Shown piece after piece: positions 13,001-24,420 of a stretch of DNA of 64,000 nt. The notes beneath the pieces are model-generated. The model was not told where the DNA came from and did not search any database. It saw only the letters and a program-made list of their open reading frames with translations. The first letter of the stretch is position 1, and every line of letters starts with the position of its first letter. Source of the DNA: Phragmites australis (Eukaryota; Streptophyta; Magnoliopsida; Poales; Poaceae). The stretch covers positions 7,502,001 to 7,566,000 of the forward strand of contig NC_084924.1 in assembly GCF_958298935.1 (NCBI RefSeq), given 5' to 3'. A program made the translations under genes and the position numbers.

Positions 13001-13020
13001 GAACTAAGTGCAATATGAAT
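10018..13020. other. Intergenic sequence, no gene recognised
   Basis: I see short ORFs only (up to about 98 codons), none with a recognisable domain or splice context. Within it, 10908-10975 and 11006-11069 are imperfect direct copies (both begin ttgaggttgtggtgcattga and continue to agacctgt). The stretch 11330-11560 is G-rich with overlapping open frames on both strands, which look fortuitous. Confidence 0.5.
10908..11069. repeat. Imperfect ~65-bp direct duplication
   Basis: Two copies share gaggttgtggtgcattgagc, then tcatccatctgcactcg / tatccatctacactcg and tgatagacctgt, 98 bases apart. Confidence 0.8.
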
Positions 13021-13263
13021 ACGGAGGATTAGGAATCCCTAACATGAGAGAGTTAAACATGTGTCTTGGATAGAGAGATTTCACTTAAGCGAACATTAAC
13101 TGTGGAAGCAGATTGTAGAGTTTAAATATAACCCTTGCAACCAAAGTATCTTGTGTTGCAATGCTATGAGAAGTTCTCCTTCTAGAAGATGTGTCTCTCT
13201 AAAATTAATGCGATTGTGGGATAAAATTATGAAATAACATCTTCTTTGCATCTAAACTATTAG
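13020..13263 (+). pseudogene. L1-type LINE fragment, segment 1
   Basis: Translation gives GGLGIPNMRELNMCLG followed by a degenerate reading; the GGLGIPN motif is characteristic of plant L1 polymerases downstream of the reverse-transcriptase core. Stops and frame changes make it non-functional. The element continues at 14037 and 20009 after two later insertions. Its 5' part, with endonuclease and the catalytic polymerase core, is absent. Confidence 0.7.
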
Positions 13264-14036
13264 GGATCAGGGCGGCCCTAATACCCACTAAGTTGAGGAC
13301 CTACAGCGGGGATACCACACATACGCAATAGAACTCGATACTTTATTACTAACATATTAATACAACATACGACTCTTACACTTCTCTTTGTAGTGGCTAC
13401 TCCAACCATTTTATACTAAGAACTCACGATGACACACTCTTAGACTCTACAATATGCCATGCTTATGATGGCTACTCTTACTATGACTTATGATGGCTTA
13501 GTGGCAAGGAGGGAGGTCGCCCCTATTTATACTTGTGCAAGACTTTTGTAATGTTTCCATGTGACATATTCCATACACTTCTTACAAAATATCAAAACTC
13601 TAGATATTTCTTTATCCTTATATAAATTCTAGATATTTCTTACCATGTGAAAATAACTATATTCTACACATTTTTTACTTTGCCATGAAGCATAACAATT
13701 CTAGATATCCAAACTATTCAAAAGAATTACAAGTATGCATTGCTACTTCAACATGAACAATGAGGAGGATGCATTAATTTGGCATTTTGATTAATTAGGG
13801 CCCCTGTAACCGGTGATGTATTTTCATGGAGTAAAACTTGTTTAGATTCTAGTTAGGGACGGGCATGGAGTGATCCATGGATTCAATTTAGTTGTACTTA
13901 GTCAACTAGCTAGTCCTAACTAGGGACTGGTGTTCTAGCTAGGGACGGGCAAATGAATAGTTAGTTAATTAAATTAAACTAGAGTGATCCACAAATCGAT
14001 CCATGCCCATCTCTAATTTCAACTGTTTGGAAATTG
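13264..14036. mobile_element. Non-autonomous DNA-element insertions in the L1
   Basis: This block separates two collinear parts of the L1. Left (13268) cagggcggccctaat and right (about 13795-13808) attagggcccctg are inverted matches, suggesting a small hAT-like unit. It is followed by a second small unit (13853-14019). No clean target duplication is visible, so borders are approximate. No coding region is seen. Confidence 0.4.
13853..14019. mobile_element. Small hAT-like MITE
   Basis: Terminal inverted repeats are visible: left tagggacgggcatgga, right tccatgcccatctcta. The interior repeats ctagctagggacggg. A target duplication could not be confirmed. Confidence 0.5.
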
Positions 14037-14287
14037 ACAGTACCTTTCGCGCATTCATGTTTCCTTATGGTTGTTTGCCAACAATAAGCTATGAACAAGA
14101 GATAACCTAAGGAAGAGGAGACCAGTTAGTTCATGTCTGTTTTGTGCTAAAACTGAATCTGTTCAACATTTATTTTTTAGTTGCACCATGACAAATTATA
14201 TGTGGAGTGTAGTGGCTTACATCTTTCATAAACAAATTGGTTGACTTTGAATTTGTGGCCCTATTGTGGATTAGTAATGACATAATG
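14037..14287 (+). pseudogene. L1-type LINE fragment, segment 2 (zinc-binding C-terminal region)
   Basis: Reads WLFANNKLL-like, then RDNLRKRRPVSSCLFCAKTE and SVQHLFFSCTMTNYMWS, the C-terminal Cys-rich (zf-RVT) region of plant L1 polymerases. It contains stops. It is cut at 14287 by the Copia element and resumes at 20009. Confidence 0.75.
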
Positions 14288-14807
14288 TGTTAGATCTTAA
14301 TCACCCTGAGACATGATCACTAGCCCTCAAAATAAAACACACGCATCATTAGCGGAAGCGTGAACACATACCAGAGCTGGATGATGCCATTAGGTGCTTG
14401 ATGTCAGCTTGGGATAGATGAGCAGTGGGGGTTGGTGAAGTTGTCATCGGCTTGGGCGATGTTGCCGTCGTGCAGGCGCAACTGGTGGCGACGTTGATGA
14501 CAGCTTGGTGTAGATCCGGCACGTAGTCGTTGATGAAGCGACGACAGTCTTCACCCCATTAACAACACCCTTAAGGATCAGTTAGGGTTTTGGGTTTTTT
14601 GGAAGAGGTGTCTAATTCGTGAGTTGATCACCTACTACTGCCGGAGCCCCCTTCATTTGTTTTATGGTGCTGCACAGAGGTGGGACCGCAACCAACTTGT
14701 TGGTTAGCCCCCCCCCCCCCATCGTGACGCTCGTGGGGACAAGCTCCCCCTTATTCTCTCAGTGATAAGTTAGACCGTTGGGGTGTTTGCCAAGATCAAT
14801 TCTAACA
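14288..14807 (-). repeat. Copia 3' LTR
   Basis: 520 bp, plus-strand ends tgttagatcttaatc and gatcaattctaaca. It matches the copy at 19483-20008 throughout; about one base in ten differs over the first 100 bases by eye. It contains a C-run at 14709-14720. Confidence 0.9.
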
Positions 14808-15484
14808 TCCCCCTTATTGTAAGGCTAAAATCATAAGCCTACTCTTAATGAAACAACACATCAAGGTAAAGCGTTACATTAGCCAATGAAATACCACTAA
14901 AACTCAAATATCTATAGTATACTACTCCATCTCGAAATGAAAATTCATTATACTTAATGGGAGTTGGTTTGTTTTATGGTCCTCTTATCCAGAATTGTAA
15001 GCTTTCCTATAATCCCATGCCGTCAACATAATCATGAAAAATATGGGTTAGTAAGCCTTTGGTGAGTGGCGCTGCAAGCATTTACTCAATATTTTATATG
15101 CTTGACCCTGATAGTTTGATTCTAGATTCTATCTTTCACAATATAATACTTAATGTCGATGTGTTTGGCAGTAACACTCGACTTGTTGTTACTCGTATAG
15201 AAAATTGAGTATAATATAAGTGGTTTCGTAATGTTGTCTTATATTGTTAATTTCAGGATAACATAAGTTTTAAGTCATACAGCCTGCCTAGTAGTCTCAT
15301 AATATGCTACAAACTCAGTAATTGTCTCCTTGGAGTTTTTTCACGAGATAGCTCCTTTGACAAGGGTGAGGATATAACCTGTCGTGGATTACTTAGTATC
15401 CACACACCTCACAAACGGATTCTTAAACATGAGCATGTTGTACTTAGTGTCTTACGAATGACGAAGGACTTTCTCAATGGCTTT

Positions 15485-16298
15485 CTAGTGGTCCAGTCCT
15501 GGAATTGACTGATATCTGCCAAATATCCTGGTTACAAAAATTGAATTTAGGGTGCGTAAGCTTCTAACAGCTGAAGCATAAGGAACCGATTTCATTTGAT
15601 CAGTTTCATACTGGTTCCTCCAACATGGCATATTAAAATGTCCCAAACTCATTGCCCTCAACAGTAGGAGCACGCGAAGCAGAGCACTCATACATATTGT
15701 ATTCCTTTAGTACTTTATCAATATATGCCTTTAGACTTATTTTGGTGAATATCATTATAAAGAACGTAAAAATTTCACTGAGATCTTTGTTGTTACTAAC
15801 ATGATGAATTTTTTCCTTTAAACTTTACATAAATGCAGTTATCAACTTCCTTTTCTTTGAAGCCAAAATTTATAATGATTTTATTAAACTTGAGATACCA
15901 CTGCCTAAAAACTTGCTTTAGACCGTAAATTGATTTCTTAAGGTGGCATCCTAAATGTTCCTTGCCTTCCATGATAAAACCTTCCGATTGAGCCATCTTT
16001 AAGAAATGCCACATTTATGTCTATTTGATGTAGCTCTAAATCATAATGCGCTACAAACGCCATAATTATTCTAAAGGAATCTTTACTTGATATAGGAGAG
16101 AAAGTTTCATTATAATCAATTCCTTCTCTTTATGAGAAGCCTTTTGCTACGAGCATCGTTTTTGAACCTTTCGATATTCCTTTTAGAGTCATGCTTTATT
16201 TTGTAGACCCATTTACAACATATTATTTTGGCACCATCAAACATTTCTACTAGGTCACATACATCATTATCGCTCATAAACTTTAATTCGTCTTTCAT
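15485..16298 (-). pseudogene. Copia reverse transcriptase, broken
   Basis: Three collinear pieces in minus sense: 16298-16116 (MKDELKFMSDNDVCDLVEMF, then CCKWVYKIKHDSKRNIERF), the polymerase N-terminus; 16014-15796 (HLGCHLKKSIYGLKQ, RQWYLKFNKIIINFGF); and 15691-15485 (DQMKSVPYASAV, then IFGRYQSIPGLDH), leading to the RNase H region. The order matches Copia Pol. Frameshifts and stops separate the pieces, so no full polymerase is encoded. Confidence 0.85.
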
Positions 16299-17800
16299 GG
16301 CATTAAGCCATTTAGGCGAATGCCATTAACATCCTCATTCATGTGTACAATGTAATCGTTCGAGATGACGGGTCTCCTGATCGATTGGTTAGGCATTGTA
16401 GAACCAGGATTGGGTACTACAGGAGACTGCTGAGGCTCACCATCAGATGTTTTGTTAGAAACTTCAGAAACCTCAACAGACCCCCCCCCCCCTCAAAACG
16501 TGGCCTAAAAGAAAATACCACAGTTTCGAATAAGTCTCACCATTCACATCACAGATATTTAGAGATATCAAGAATTCATTCGGAGGAAGCAAGACAAATA
16601 ATTTCTAAATGTAAACCTAATGATACAACTATTGTCTCCAAAATTACATTAATAACTATAATCGTCCAACAAAGAAACTAAAGAAAAATTTCTCCTAATG
16701 GAAGGAACATAAAAATATTATTAAGATAAAGAATGAAGCCGCTATCTAATACTAATGAAAGTGATCTGACAGCTTCGACTTCAGCTTTCTTCTGTTAGCG
16801 ACTCTAAGACTTTGCTCCTCCTCTTAGGGATCTCACGGTATGGAATGCCTGTAATGAGTGTGCAACATGCATAATGGCACTTGAGTCAATTCACCATGAA
16901 ATTAAGGAGAAATTAACACAAGGAGATTCATTAATAAACATTATTATATCATTACCCTTTCTTGCTAGCCATTTCAGAAAATCAAGATAGTCTCTTTGGT
17001 AGTGTCATTTCTTATTGCAGAAGTGGTCACCATCATCCTTAGTTTCTTCACTCTCAGGAGCAGAAGGAGCAGGTGCCTGGGCGCCCTCTGCGCTGATTTA
17101 CCGTGCTTAGCGATGAAATGCAACTTCTTCTTATACTTATAATCATCTTAGAATTTTCTTTTGTTTTTGGGGCTGCTTACTTGATTAACATAATCTTTAT
17201 TTTCAGCCCTCAACCTCTCTTCCTCTTGGACACATATCGCAATCAAGTCACTCATGGTCAATTTCTCCTTCTAAGTATTGTAGTTAATCTTGAAGGGAGA
17301 AAACTTAGGAGGAAGAGATATCATAATAAAGTGTACAAGAAAACACTCGAGTTTGGTAGCCATATCAGCCATTATCATAATATGTTCTCTTATGCTGTCG
17401 GACTTATTATACTTAGTGTTGAGGAGTTTCTAAATAAGTGTACTCGCATAAACCTTTGAGCTGCTTTTGAATTGCTCCTCCATGGACGTCAAGTACGTCT
17501 TAGCTTTCTCTGAGTTAGGGATTGCTCCCCTTATTGCATTTGAGATCGAAATCCTCATTATCATAAGTGACATGTGGTTAGACCGCTCTCACTTATCAGA
17601 AAGTGCATCATGTGTTTTCTTTAGTTCTTAATAATTTTTCACGCCAATGGCAGGAGCAGTGAGAGCGTCAACCTTGAGTACATAGTCAAGGTCCAAAACG
17701 CCAAGGACAACCATCACTTTAGCTTTCCAAGCGGGAAAATTGTTCCCCGCTAGTTGATCTATGCCGTCATGTGGCAGCAATAGAGGAAGCGTTAAGAGTT
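16299..17800 (-). other. Decayed gag/integrase part of the Copia element
   Basis: The segment lies where gag, protease and integrase should be, but I could not follow an extended conserved reading. There is a C-run (cccccccccc) at 16481-16492. The length is short for complete gag and integrase, so deletions are likely. Confidence 0.4.
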
Positions 17801-18289
17801 GAGAAAAAGATTTGGCAAAATTAGATAATCATCATGAAATAATATTTGCATAAAATTAACCTTACTTTGGTCTGATTAAAATCATGCAAAATTCAATTCC
17901 AGTCCGTATCACCGTTGGACAAAAAACAGAAAAGAATTTTAATAAATAAAAAATGGCACACAATTACAATCAACGTTGGTCAGAAAGTAATTATGAACTT
18001 TCGTCAAATTAATTGTAAAATTTAGCACATGATGCAAACAATGTTGGTCAGTATGTAGTTACAGCTAAAATGACATCAAATTTCTCTAAATAAATTTTTC
18101 CGTTGGTTCCAATTTATCTAGAGAAAAAATATCCGTAAAATTTATCACATAAAACATCAATTAATGGGGCTATGTTGTTGATTAAAGATTCTAGTGCTTA
18201 AAAGAGAAACATCAGAAAAACACTGAAAATTATAGAAATTATAACAGCCCAAAACATTAAAGTCGACCCAAACAAAAACGGCCTGGTCG

Positions 18290-18870
18290 GCCTCAACTTG
18301 TGCGCTGCCCAACTTTACGCAACGGCCTGAGACCACGAGCCCTACATATCTCGACTATTGGATCAAATCTTATGGCTGTGCATGTTTTTCGCCGGATCAA
18401 AACTCGTCTGACGTCGGGTGCCCTAAACCCTAGTGTCATTTCTCCTTCTCTCCTCTGAAAGACCACGGCCGCAAGACGTGAGAGAAGAGCGGCGATCGAG
18501 GCAAATCTGGTGGTGCATCGCCGCCAGCGAGAAAGAAGAGAGAGAGAGAGAGGGGGGGTAAGTGGGGTGGCAAGTGGCACCGCCATGGTTCTACCCACAG
18601 GTGCGTGCGCGCGATGGAGGTCACACGCACCCCCGTCAATGGGAATGTGATGGCACTGGATGTGTGCGTGGTGAAAAGGGGGCGGAGCTCCGACGGATCC
18701 CGACGCGAGAAGGAGAACCACGACGGTGCGGAGGCATCTAGCATGAGGAGTGCGCACAACCCGAGACACCGGGAAGGAGTGCCACCGACGAAAAAGGAGC
18801 ATATGAAGGCGGTAGCCCTCATCGGCGATGACGACAACAACAAGCAAAAGATAAGTCCACCCATATGCCT
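18290..18870 (-). other. GC-rich segment in the Copia leader, origin unknown
   Basis: Between the primer-binding site (19468) and the decayed gag (from about 17800) lies 1.7 kb, much longer than a normal Copia leader. Its 18290-18870 part is strongly GC-rich with long open frames on the minus strand (184 and 142 codons, overlapping) and an AG-rich stretch at 18530-18558. Neither frame shows a known domain. It looks like host-gene leader sequence picked up by the element, but that is inference. Confidence 0.35.
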
Positions 18871-19467
18871 CCCTGATTTGGGATCTATGGGTTTAAGACT
18901 CTTGATTTTTGGAGAGTTCTAGGTTTAGGATTTGAGAATTAGCTTTGGATTTGGTGATTTTGCGTTTTCGGATTGGAGAATTGGGGACTTTCTTAAGTAT
19001 TTGCATTAGGGTTTCTCGGATTTCCCCAATTTTCCTCCTTCTTAATTCTACCTGAGGCTAATTCTCGCCCTAAAGCCCTTAATCCGAGCCTTATACACGT
19101 AAAACATTAAACCGAATAAATACCCAAAACATGAACATGAGGTTGCTTTAATCACATCGAAGTCTAAAACCAACTAATCTTAATCAAATGTGCATGAATT
19201 AGGGAAAAATGCATTAGTCTAATACTAATTCACCATAATCGTATGTCAATAGCACTAAAACATAATCAATTAACATTAATTTGAAACATAAAGATCCTAA
19301 TTTATGAATGATTGCGCATAAAAGTGGCCTAATTGCATTAACTCAAGCCCAATTGAACTAAAAACACATAATTGATCACTAATCCACCTAAACCGATTGC
19401 CAATCAGCATCATTCGGTCATAAACCAAACTATTAAGCATAATTAGGTTCAATTAAGGGCTAGTTAT

Positions 19468-19480
19468 GACTCTGATACCA
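19468..19480 (-). promoter_or_regulatory. Copia primer-binding site
   Basis: Minus strand TGGTATCAGAGTC, the usual tRNA-iMet-complementary site of plant Copia elements, two bases from the LTR edge. Confidence 0.85.
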
Positions 19481-19482
19481 AA

Positions 19483-20008
19483 TATTAGAACTTAATCACC
19501 CTAAGACATGATCACTAGCCCTCAAAACAGAACACACAAACATCATTAGCGGAAGCATGAACACATGCCAGAGCCGGATGATGCCATTAGGTGCTTGATG
19601 TCAGCTTGGGATAAATGAGTAGTGAGGGTTGTTGAAGTTGCTGTCAGCTTGGGCGATGTTGCCGTTGTGTAGGCGCAACTGGTGGCGACGGTGATGACAG
19701 CTTAGTGTAGACGAGATGCCGGCACGTAGTCGTGGATGAAGCGGCGACAGTCTTCACCCCGTTAACAACACACTTAAGGATCGGTTAGGGTTTTAGATTT
19801 TTGGGGGAGACGGCTAATTCGTGAGTTGATCACCTACTACTGCCGGAGCCCCATTCATCTGTTTTATGGTGCTGCACGGAGGTTGGACCGCAACGAACCT
19901 GTTGGTTAGCCCCCCCCCCCTATCGTGATGCTCGTGGGGACAAGCTCTCCCTTATTCTCTCGGTGATAAGTTAGACCGTTAGGGTGGTTACCGAGATCAA
20001 TTCCAACA
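19483..20008 (-). repeat. Copia 5' LTR
   Basis: 526 bp partner of 14288-14807. Its plus-strand left end reads TATTAGAAC where the other copy has TGTTAGATC, so one terminal dinucleotide is mutated; the right end is ccaaca. Confidence 0.9.
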
Positions 20009-20500
20009 ATAATGGCATTATAAATATGTTTAGTACAACACTAATGCGGTGTATTTGGAAACTAAGAAGTGCCTTTTGTTTTCATGTGATATCTTGGATG
20101 GAAGCTGTTGCATACCTGGAGAGGAAAATCGCTTGCCTACAAAGTCCTTAGTACAACATGAAATGAGGTGATCAAACAGAAGAACAAAATCCTGTCATAG
20201 ATTTTGTTGAAAGTTATCTGGGAGTTTTTCGGACAATTTGAGATATATGTGCCATCCGAATAATGGTTCCAGTAAATTATTTTCGTGTTGGTGCATGTAG
20301 TATAGACATTTAACTAACACTGACTATTTGAATAATGATACCTTTGAATCTGTCCATACGTTCATAGGGCAATTTACTGGTACTATCGTAGAAGTTGTAA
20401 AGACACATATGTCATCCAACAGCTGATAGTATTTTTAATATAAATATTTTTATGATGATATCCATCTAATTTTGTTTAAGTTTATTGTTGCTGGTACGAA
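20009..20500 (+). pseudogene. L1-type LINE fragment, segment 3 (3' end)
   Basis: The reading continues from segment 2 across the Copia insertion site. The C-terminal piece includes FVFMW, GWKLLHTWRGKSLAYK, as at the end of plant L1 polymerases. The 3' end of the element is not defined; no clear poly-A was seen. Confidence 0.6.
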
Positions 20501-21180
20501 AGTTGAATGAAAACGTTGGATGTTGGTTGGAAGAGTTTTATGCGAACCTTTGTGTATTTTAGTCCTTATAGTTTGTTATGTTACGACTTTCTAGAGTTAA
20601 TTAGTTTTTTAAAGATACAATAAAAATGCACACTACACATACACTTCACACTATATGAACACACATGCGCGTCTATATACACGCTAGGAAGGGATTAGAA
20701 GGCACAAGAACTCTAGTACGCAGGAGCACATAATACTACTAAACATGTACGTGTGTACCGCTCGATTGGTGTGCCCTGGTGAGACACTCGTGTGCTGCTA
20801 CTGAGCATCAAACCGGTGGCCTGCACAGCAGACGCGCACACCAACCGAGCGTAGCTTGGTTCTCAAAGTCAATTAGTTTTTTTTTATGTCGCCCCCTTTT
20901 TTCGGAGCCTTCTCGGAGGCTTTTGACAGGATGCAAGACCGGGGGCTTGAGCCTCCGACCGATCCCCACCACCCATAGAGATTCACCACCACAATTAGTT
21001 TTGTGGTATTGTTTCTTCGTTGACAGTTGTACCCAAATCTTTCTTAAAAAAAATGTATCCAAAATCCAGTGAGAGTGTCGTTTTCCAAGTTTCTGCTTGT
21101 GATCATTCGGATAATGCATATGGATTGTTCGTCTTACAAGATTATTTACTCGCGAGAGTTACGAAAATATTTTTGAGATT
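20501..21180. other. Intergenic sequence, no gene recognised
   Basis: AT-rich with a short moderately GC-rich stretch at 20770-20990. No domain-bearing frame, RNA gene or repeat boundary was identified. Confidence 0.5.
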
Positions 21181-21359
21181 AGAAGGCACAAGATTATGAA
21201 AATATTTTTTAAAACAAATCTACAATATGATTTAAAGGTTTTCAAACTAAATATTTTGAAAACTATGGTTAATCAAAGTTTTAATAGTTTGACGGATACT
21301 TTTTCAAAGTGACGTGTATTTATAACCGAAAAGTGACGTGTATTTATAACCGAAGGGAG
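21181..21359. mobile_element. Stowaway-like MITE, one half
   Basis: The sequence ends ...ataaccgaagggag followed by TA (21360-21361), and the interior (gattttaaaggttttcaaac-like at 21229, tttgacggatac at 21289) resembles the right half of grass Stowaway elements. The left terminus was not found. A 24-bp unit (AAGTGACGTGTATTTATAAC plus CGAA) is tandemly duplicated at 21307-21330 and 21331-21354. Confidence 0.55.
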
Positions 21360-21563
21360 TACAGGGTAATAATCCAAGAGGAAATCTCTTGTGACCATTG
21401 TCAAGTTCACTGTACAAAGCAATTCAAGTTTTTGTATAATAATCAAATGGAGGGGCGGGCACCGTGTATGTTCTCATCCATCAAGATAAGCCCACATCTC
21501 CCCGCATGTAATCCTACACAGATCTAATATCAAAATTACTGACGGCACCTGTTAAAGCAAACA

Positions 21564-23794
21564 TCAACCAAAACCGAGCACAGTGGGCGCTAGCTCTAAC
21601 AATGGCTCCAATGCACTTGGAGAAAATTTCCGAGCAAACAAGAAGCACATAGTCGAGTTCTGGTTGTTGTATAGACAAGTTCGTCCTTCCCGAACTCTCC
21701 TCAAGAATTCCTCCGTGATATCACCCCTACCAAAAGTGGCTGGATGCGCACCGCCTCTTGACCAATCCACCCAGGTAACACTCCTGTTAGCCAGGCTGTG
21801 CGGAGCTTCAATCGTGAGCATTGTAGGGAAATAGTGCTCATCAACATAACAATGAGGCCTGCAGAACTCCTTGAATTTTGGGTAGTAGATCGTGTCCTTG
21901 ACGATTTCAATGGCAAGTTCTCTGTCTACTTCAAACCATTGCGAGCCTTTGCGCCATTGTGTGAGCTCAACCTCAGGGGTCATGTTCCAGTTGTACCGCC
22001 CCCGTCCATATGGTCCAGGATCATCAAACGCCATGAGGAAGTTTTGGCTCGAATTCTGGAAGTATCGGTATGTTGTGTTGAAATCAAATATAGGAATGCA
22101 TGACTCAGACACAAGCACAAACCATTCGTTGGATATATCCAGCAAAGCGTTGGCAAGTAGACGTCTCTCAGCATCACACATGGTCATCTGACCCCATTCT
22201 GCGACCTGTGATCAGCACACAAATCAAGCAAGTATGTCAGGGTAACTCAATACCAGAGAGAAGCAGCATAAATTACTCATCCAATTGATCAAACAATACT
22301 ACGCACAACTATGTTGTATATGTTGGTCCATATGGTTTACATCATCTACCATCACAGTAGAATAACAATCAGTCTATAACTGTGGGGTCCGCAAGAAACA
22401 TCTATTGGCAGTGGTTTTCACACAGGCACAGTTAATCAAGGTACGTGCTCCCACTTCTTAATCTGAAAAACCAAAACTACAACCTTCTCGATGGTAAACA
22501 AATAATCAATGTAGTCAGTGTTTCAGCATTAGTTCTTGTCCATCTTACTTTCATCAGTTTCAACTTCAAAGTGGATGTATTGAGATAACAGAAAGAGCAA
22601 TCCAATTTTTGGACTCTTAGCTTTTGTAAGTTGTAAATGCATACCGAACTGGAATGGTTGTCTCTTGATAGTAGGTCTGGCAATATTAGAGGCAGTGCTG
22701 TGAATCAGCTTCACATCGTGTGTTGATGGAGGGTAACTTGCAATGGTACTTACAGATTCGCAGCACAAAATTCAGCCTTATGGAAAATCAGGAAAAGATT
22801 CATAAAAGACATGGATCAGTATCTTCAGTTGTCAAAACATCTGTGTGAATTAGATCAACTTCTTATCCAACTCAGCATCCAACGTTTGCAGTGTTCGGGC
22901 ATGGTAACACACAAGGATGAAATTACAACTCTACAGGGGATTCCAAGGTGCATCATTCACAGGCTCCTACCTTGAAGTAAGTACCGCCACATTCAGTATA
23001 TTAATATTCTTCTCAATATAACTGTTCCTTAGGAATTCATTAAAGCTACAGAATAACAGAAACGTAGGTATTCAGTGACCAACTTGTCAGATCACGTGCA
23101 AATCGTTGAGGAACAGTAAAGTACAGCTCGATGTACAATCCTAGCACTAAATTGGAGCTTGTTTTTGCTGTCAATCCATTAGAACAGCAATATGCAGGCA
23201 AAGCTACCTACCACGCTACCACGACCTGTTTAAGTGAAGCAAAGCAAGAGAGGGATGCGAGCTAACCTTACTGGGGATTTGGCGTTGGTAGAAGACGGAG
23301 CCAGAGGTGAAGTTGGCGCGGTAGGAGGGTAGCACGTGCACGTAGATGGAGTAACGCCCCTCGTGCCCGCTGAAGAAGCGCTCCCAGAGCGGCGCAAGCG
23401 GCAGCGGGCCTCGCGTGAGGAACATGAAGGCCACCTTGGGCACGCGCTGGAATGGGTACCCGGGCACCCGCGGGGCAAACGACGCGCGCCAGAGCAGCTC
23501 CTCGTCCGTCATTGCGTGCCGCACACGCGCGGGGGGGCGGGTCCACCGCTCCAGCCCCTCGGGCTCCTCGTCCGCAGCGGCGGCCCCCAGGCACGGCCGG
23601 AAGAACGCGGGCGCGGCCGCCGCCACCGCGTGCCGCGCCATGTACATGCCGACCGCGGACAGCCCAACGCCGAGCAGGAGAAACCCCAGTAACACCTTGA
23701 GCATCCCCGACGGGAACACCCTGCCCTGCCCCTGCGCCCCCGCCGCCTGCCTCGCCTCCTTCACGTCCTCCATGGACGCCACCCGCGCCTGCAT
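21564..23794 (-). CDS. GT14 / DUF266 (BC10-like) glycosyltransferase-like protein
   Basis: Two exons: 23794-23267 (176 codons) and 22205-21564 (213 codons plus stop), total 389 residues, with a 1,061-bp GT-AG intron. The predicted protein is a type II membrane protein: a short cytosolic N-terminus, one membrane anchor at about residues 32-52, a spacer, then the Branch domain from about residue 119 (KVAFMFLTRGPLPLAPLW) through exon 2 (MTMCDAERRLLANALLDI; FVLVSESCIPIFDFNTTY; YVDEHYFPTML; TWVDWSRGGAHPATF). This family is related to core-2/I-branching beta-1,6-GlcNAc transferases; rice BC10, a member, is Golgi-located and affects wall cellulose and arabinogalactan proteins. The substrate of this copy is unknown. 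The length fits the family. The start at 23794 is the first ATG in frame; MEDVKEARQ at 23773 is the alternative. It is divergent from the ATPase gene at 28029. Confidence 0.9.
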
Positions 23795-24420
23795 CGTGGT
23801 GGCCGCGATTCGCGACTAGGATCGATCTCGCCTTGGTGGAATCTCCCAGATGCGAGCTCGACTCTGGCATATCTCCAGCACGAGGCCGGATCGAGCGCGC
23901 CAATTCGAGGGCCAGCACGTACCAGATCTGGGGGCCGGACCGGGCCGGGCCGGCGGTGATTGGAGTGGTGCGAACTGCGAAGCGGGCGGTGCTGGTGGCG
24001 GTGGGGTTGGAGTGGGGGTGCCTCGGGGGACGTGTAGCGTCACGGGTGCGCTCTCTATCAGCAGAGGAGGTGCAGTCGGATGGACCGGTGGACCCGGTCT
24101 GCGGAAGCTGTCTATGAGCTTATAGGTTGTCGTCTTGTCAGGTTCCCGTGTGGGGGCGGTGTTTGTGTACCGGGTTTGTGGAGGTTTCGTGAATATCTGA
24201 CAGAGAATCCCGCGGACGTGGGCCGTGGTTTGCGGTTCCGGTGGTGCTGGCTCGTTGGTCGCACGGCGAGCCTAGCATGTCCTAGTTTATCACCAGAGTA
24301 AGTCTATTTAAATATAGTAACAAGCGTGAGTAAAATAAAATTATGTCTAACTCGTAGTTTGAATTGGATTATCTAATTCGTGCCATGAAGGTAACAGGTA
24401 TAATATTGTATCTATGTATG
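23795..24420. promoter_or_regulatory. GC-rich upstream region of the GT14 gene
   Basis: GC content stays high to about 24290, as usual for grass promoters and leaders, and then drops. I saw no clear TATA box at the expected distance. Open frames here are GC-driven and carry no domain. Confidence 0.4.

Larger units (their letters stand above)
14288..20008 (-). mobile_element. Copia LTR retrotransposon, minus orientation, degenerate
   Basis: The 5.7 kb element is bounded by two LTRs (14288-14807 and 19483-20008). In minus sense a primer-binding site (TGGTATCAGAGTC, complementary to initiator tRNA-Met) follows the 5' LTR at 19480-19468. A purine tract (aataaggggga, plus 14808-14818) precedes the 3' LTR. 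The flanks ataatg (14282-14287) and ataatg (20009-20014) are a target duplication, and the L1 reading continues across the site. Internal polymerase domains are recognisable but broken, so it is not autonomous now. Confidence 0.9.

Noticed and set aside
18293..18864. 184- and 142-codon minus-strand frames as a real protein-coding gene.
   Set aside because: Two overlapping frames are open together because of high GC. No domain is seen; the segment lies in a Copia leader. Kept only as a finding about possible captured sequence.
23268..23918. 216-codon minus frame overlapping the GT14 first exon.
   Set aside because: It is an out-of-frame shadow of the GT14 exon with Gly/Ala/Arg-rich composition.
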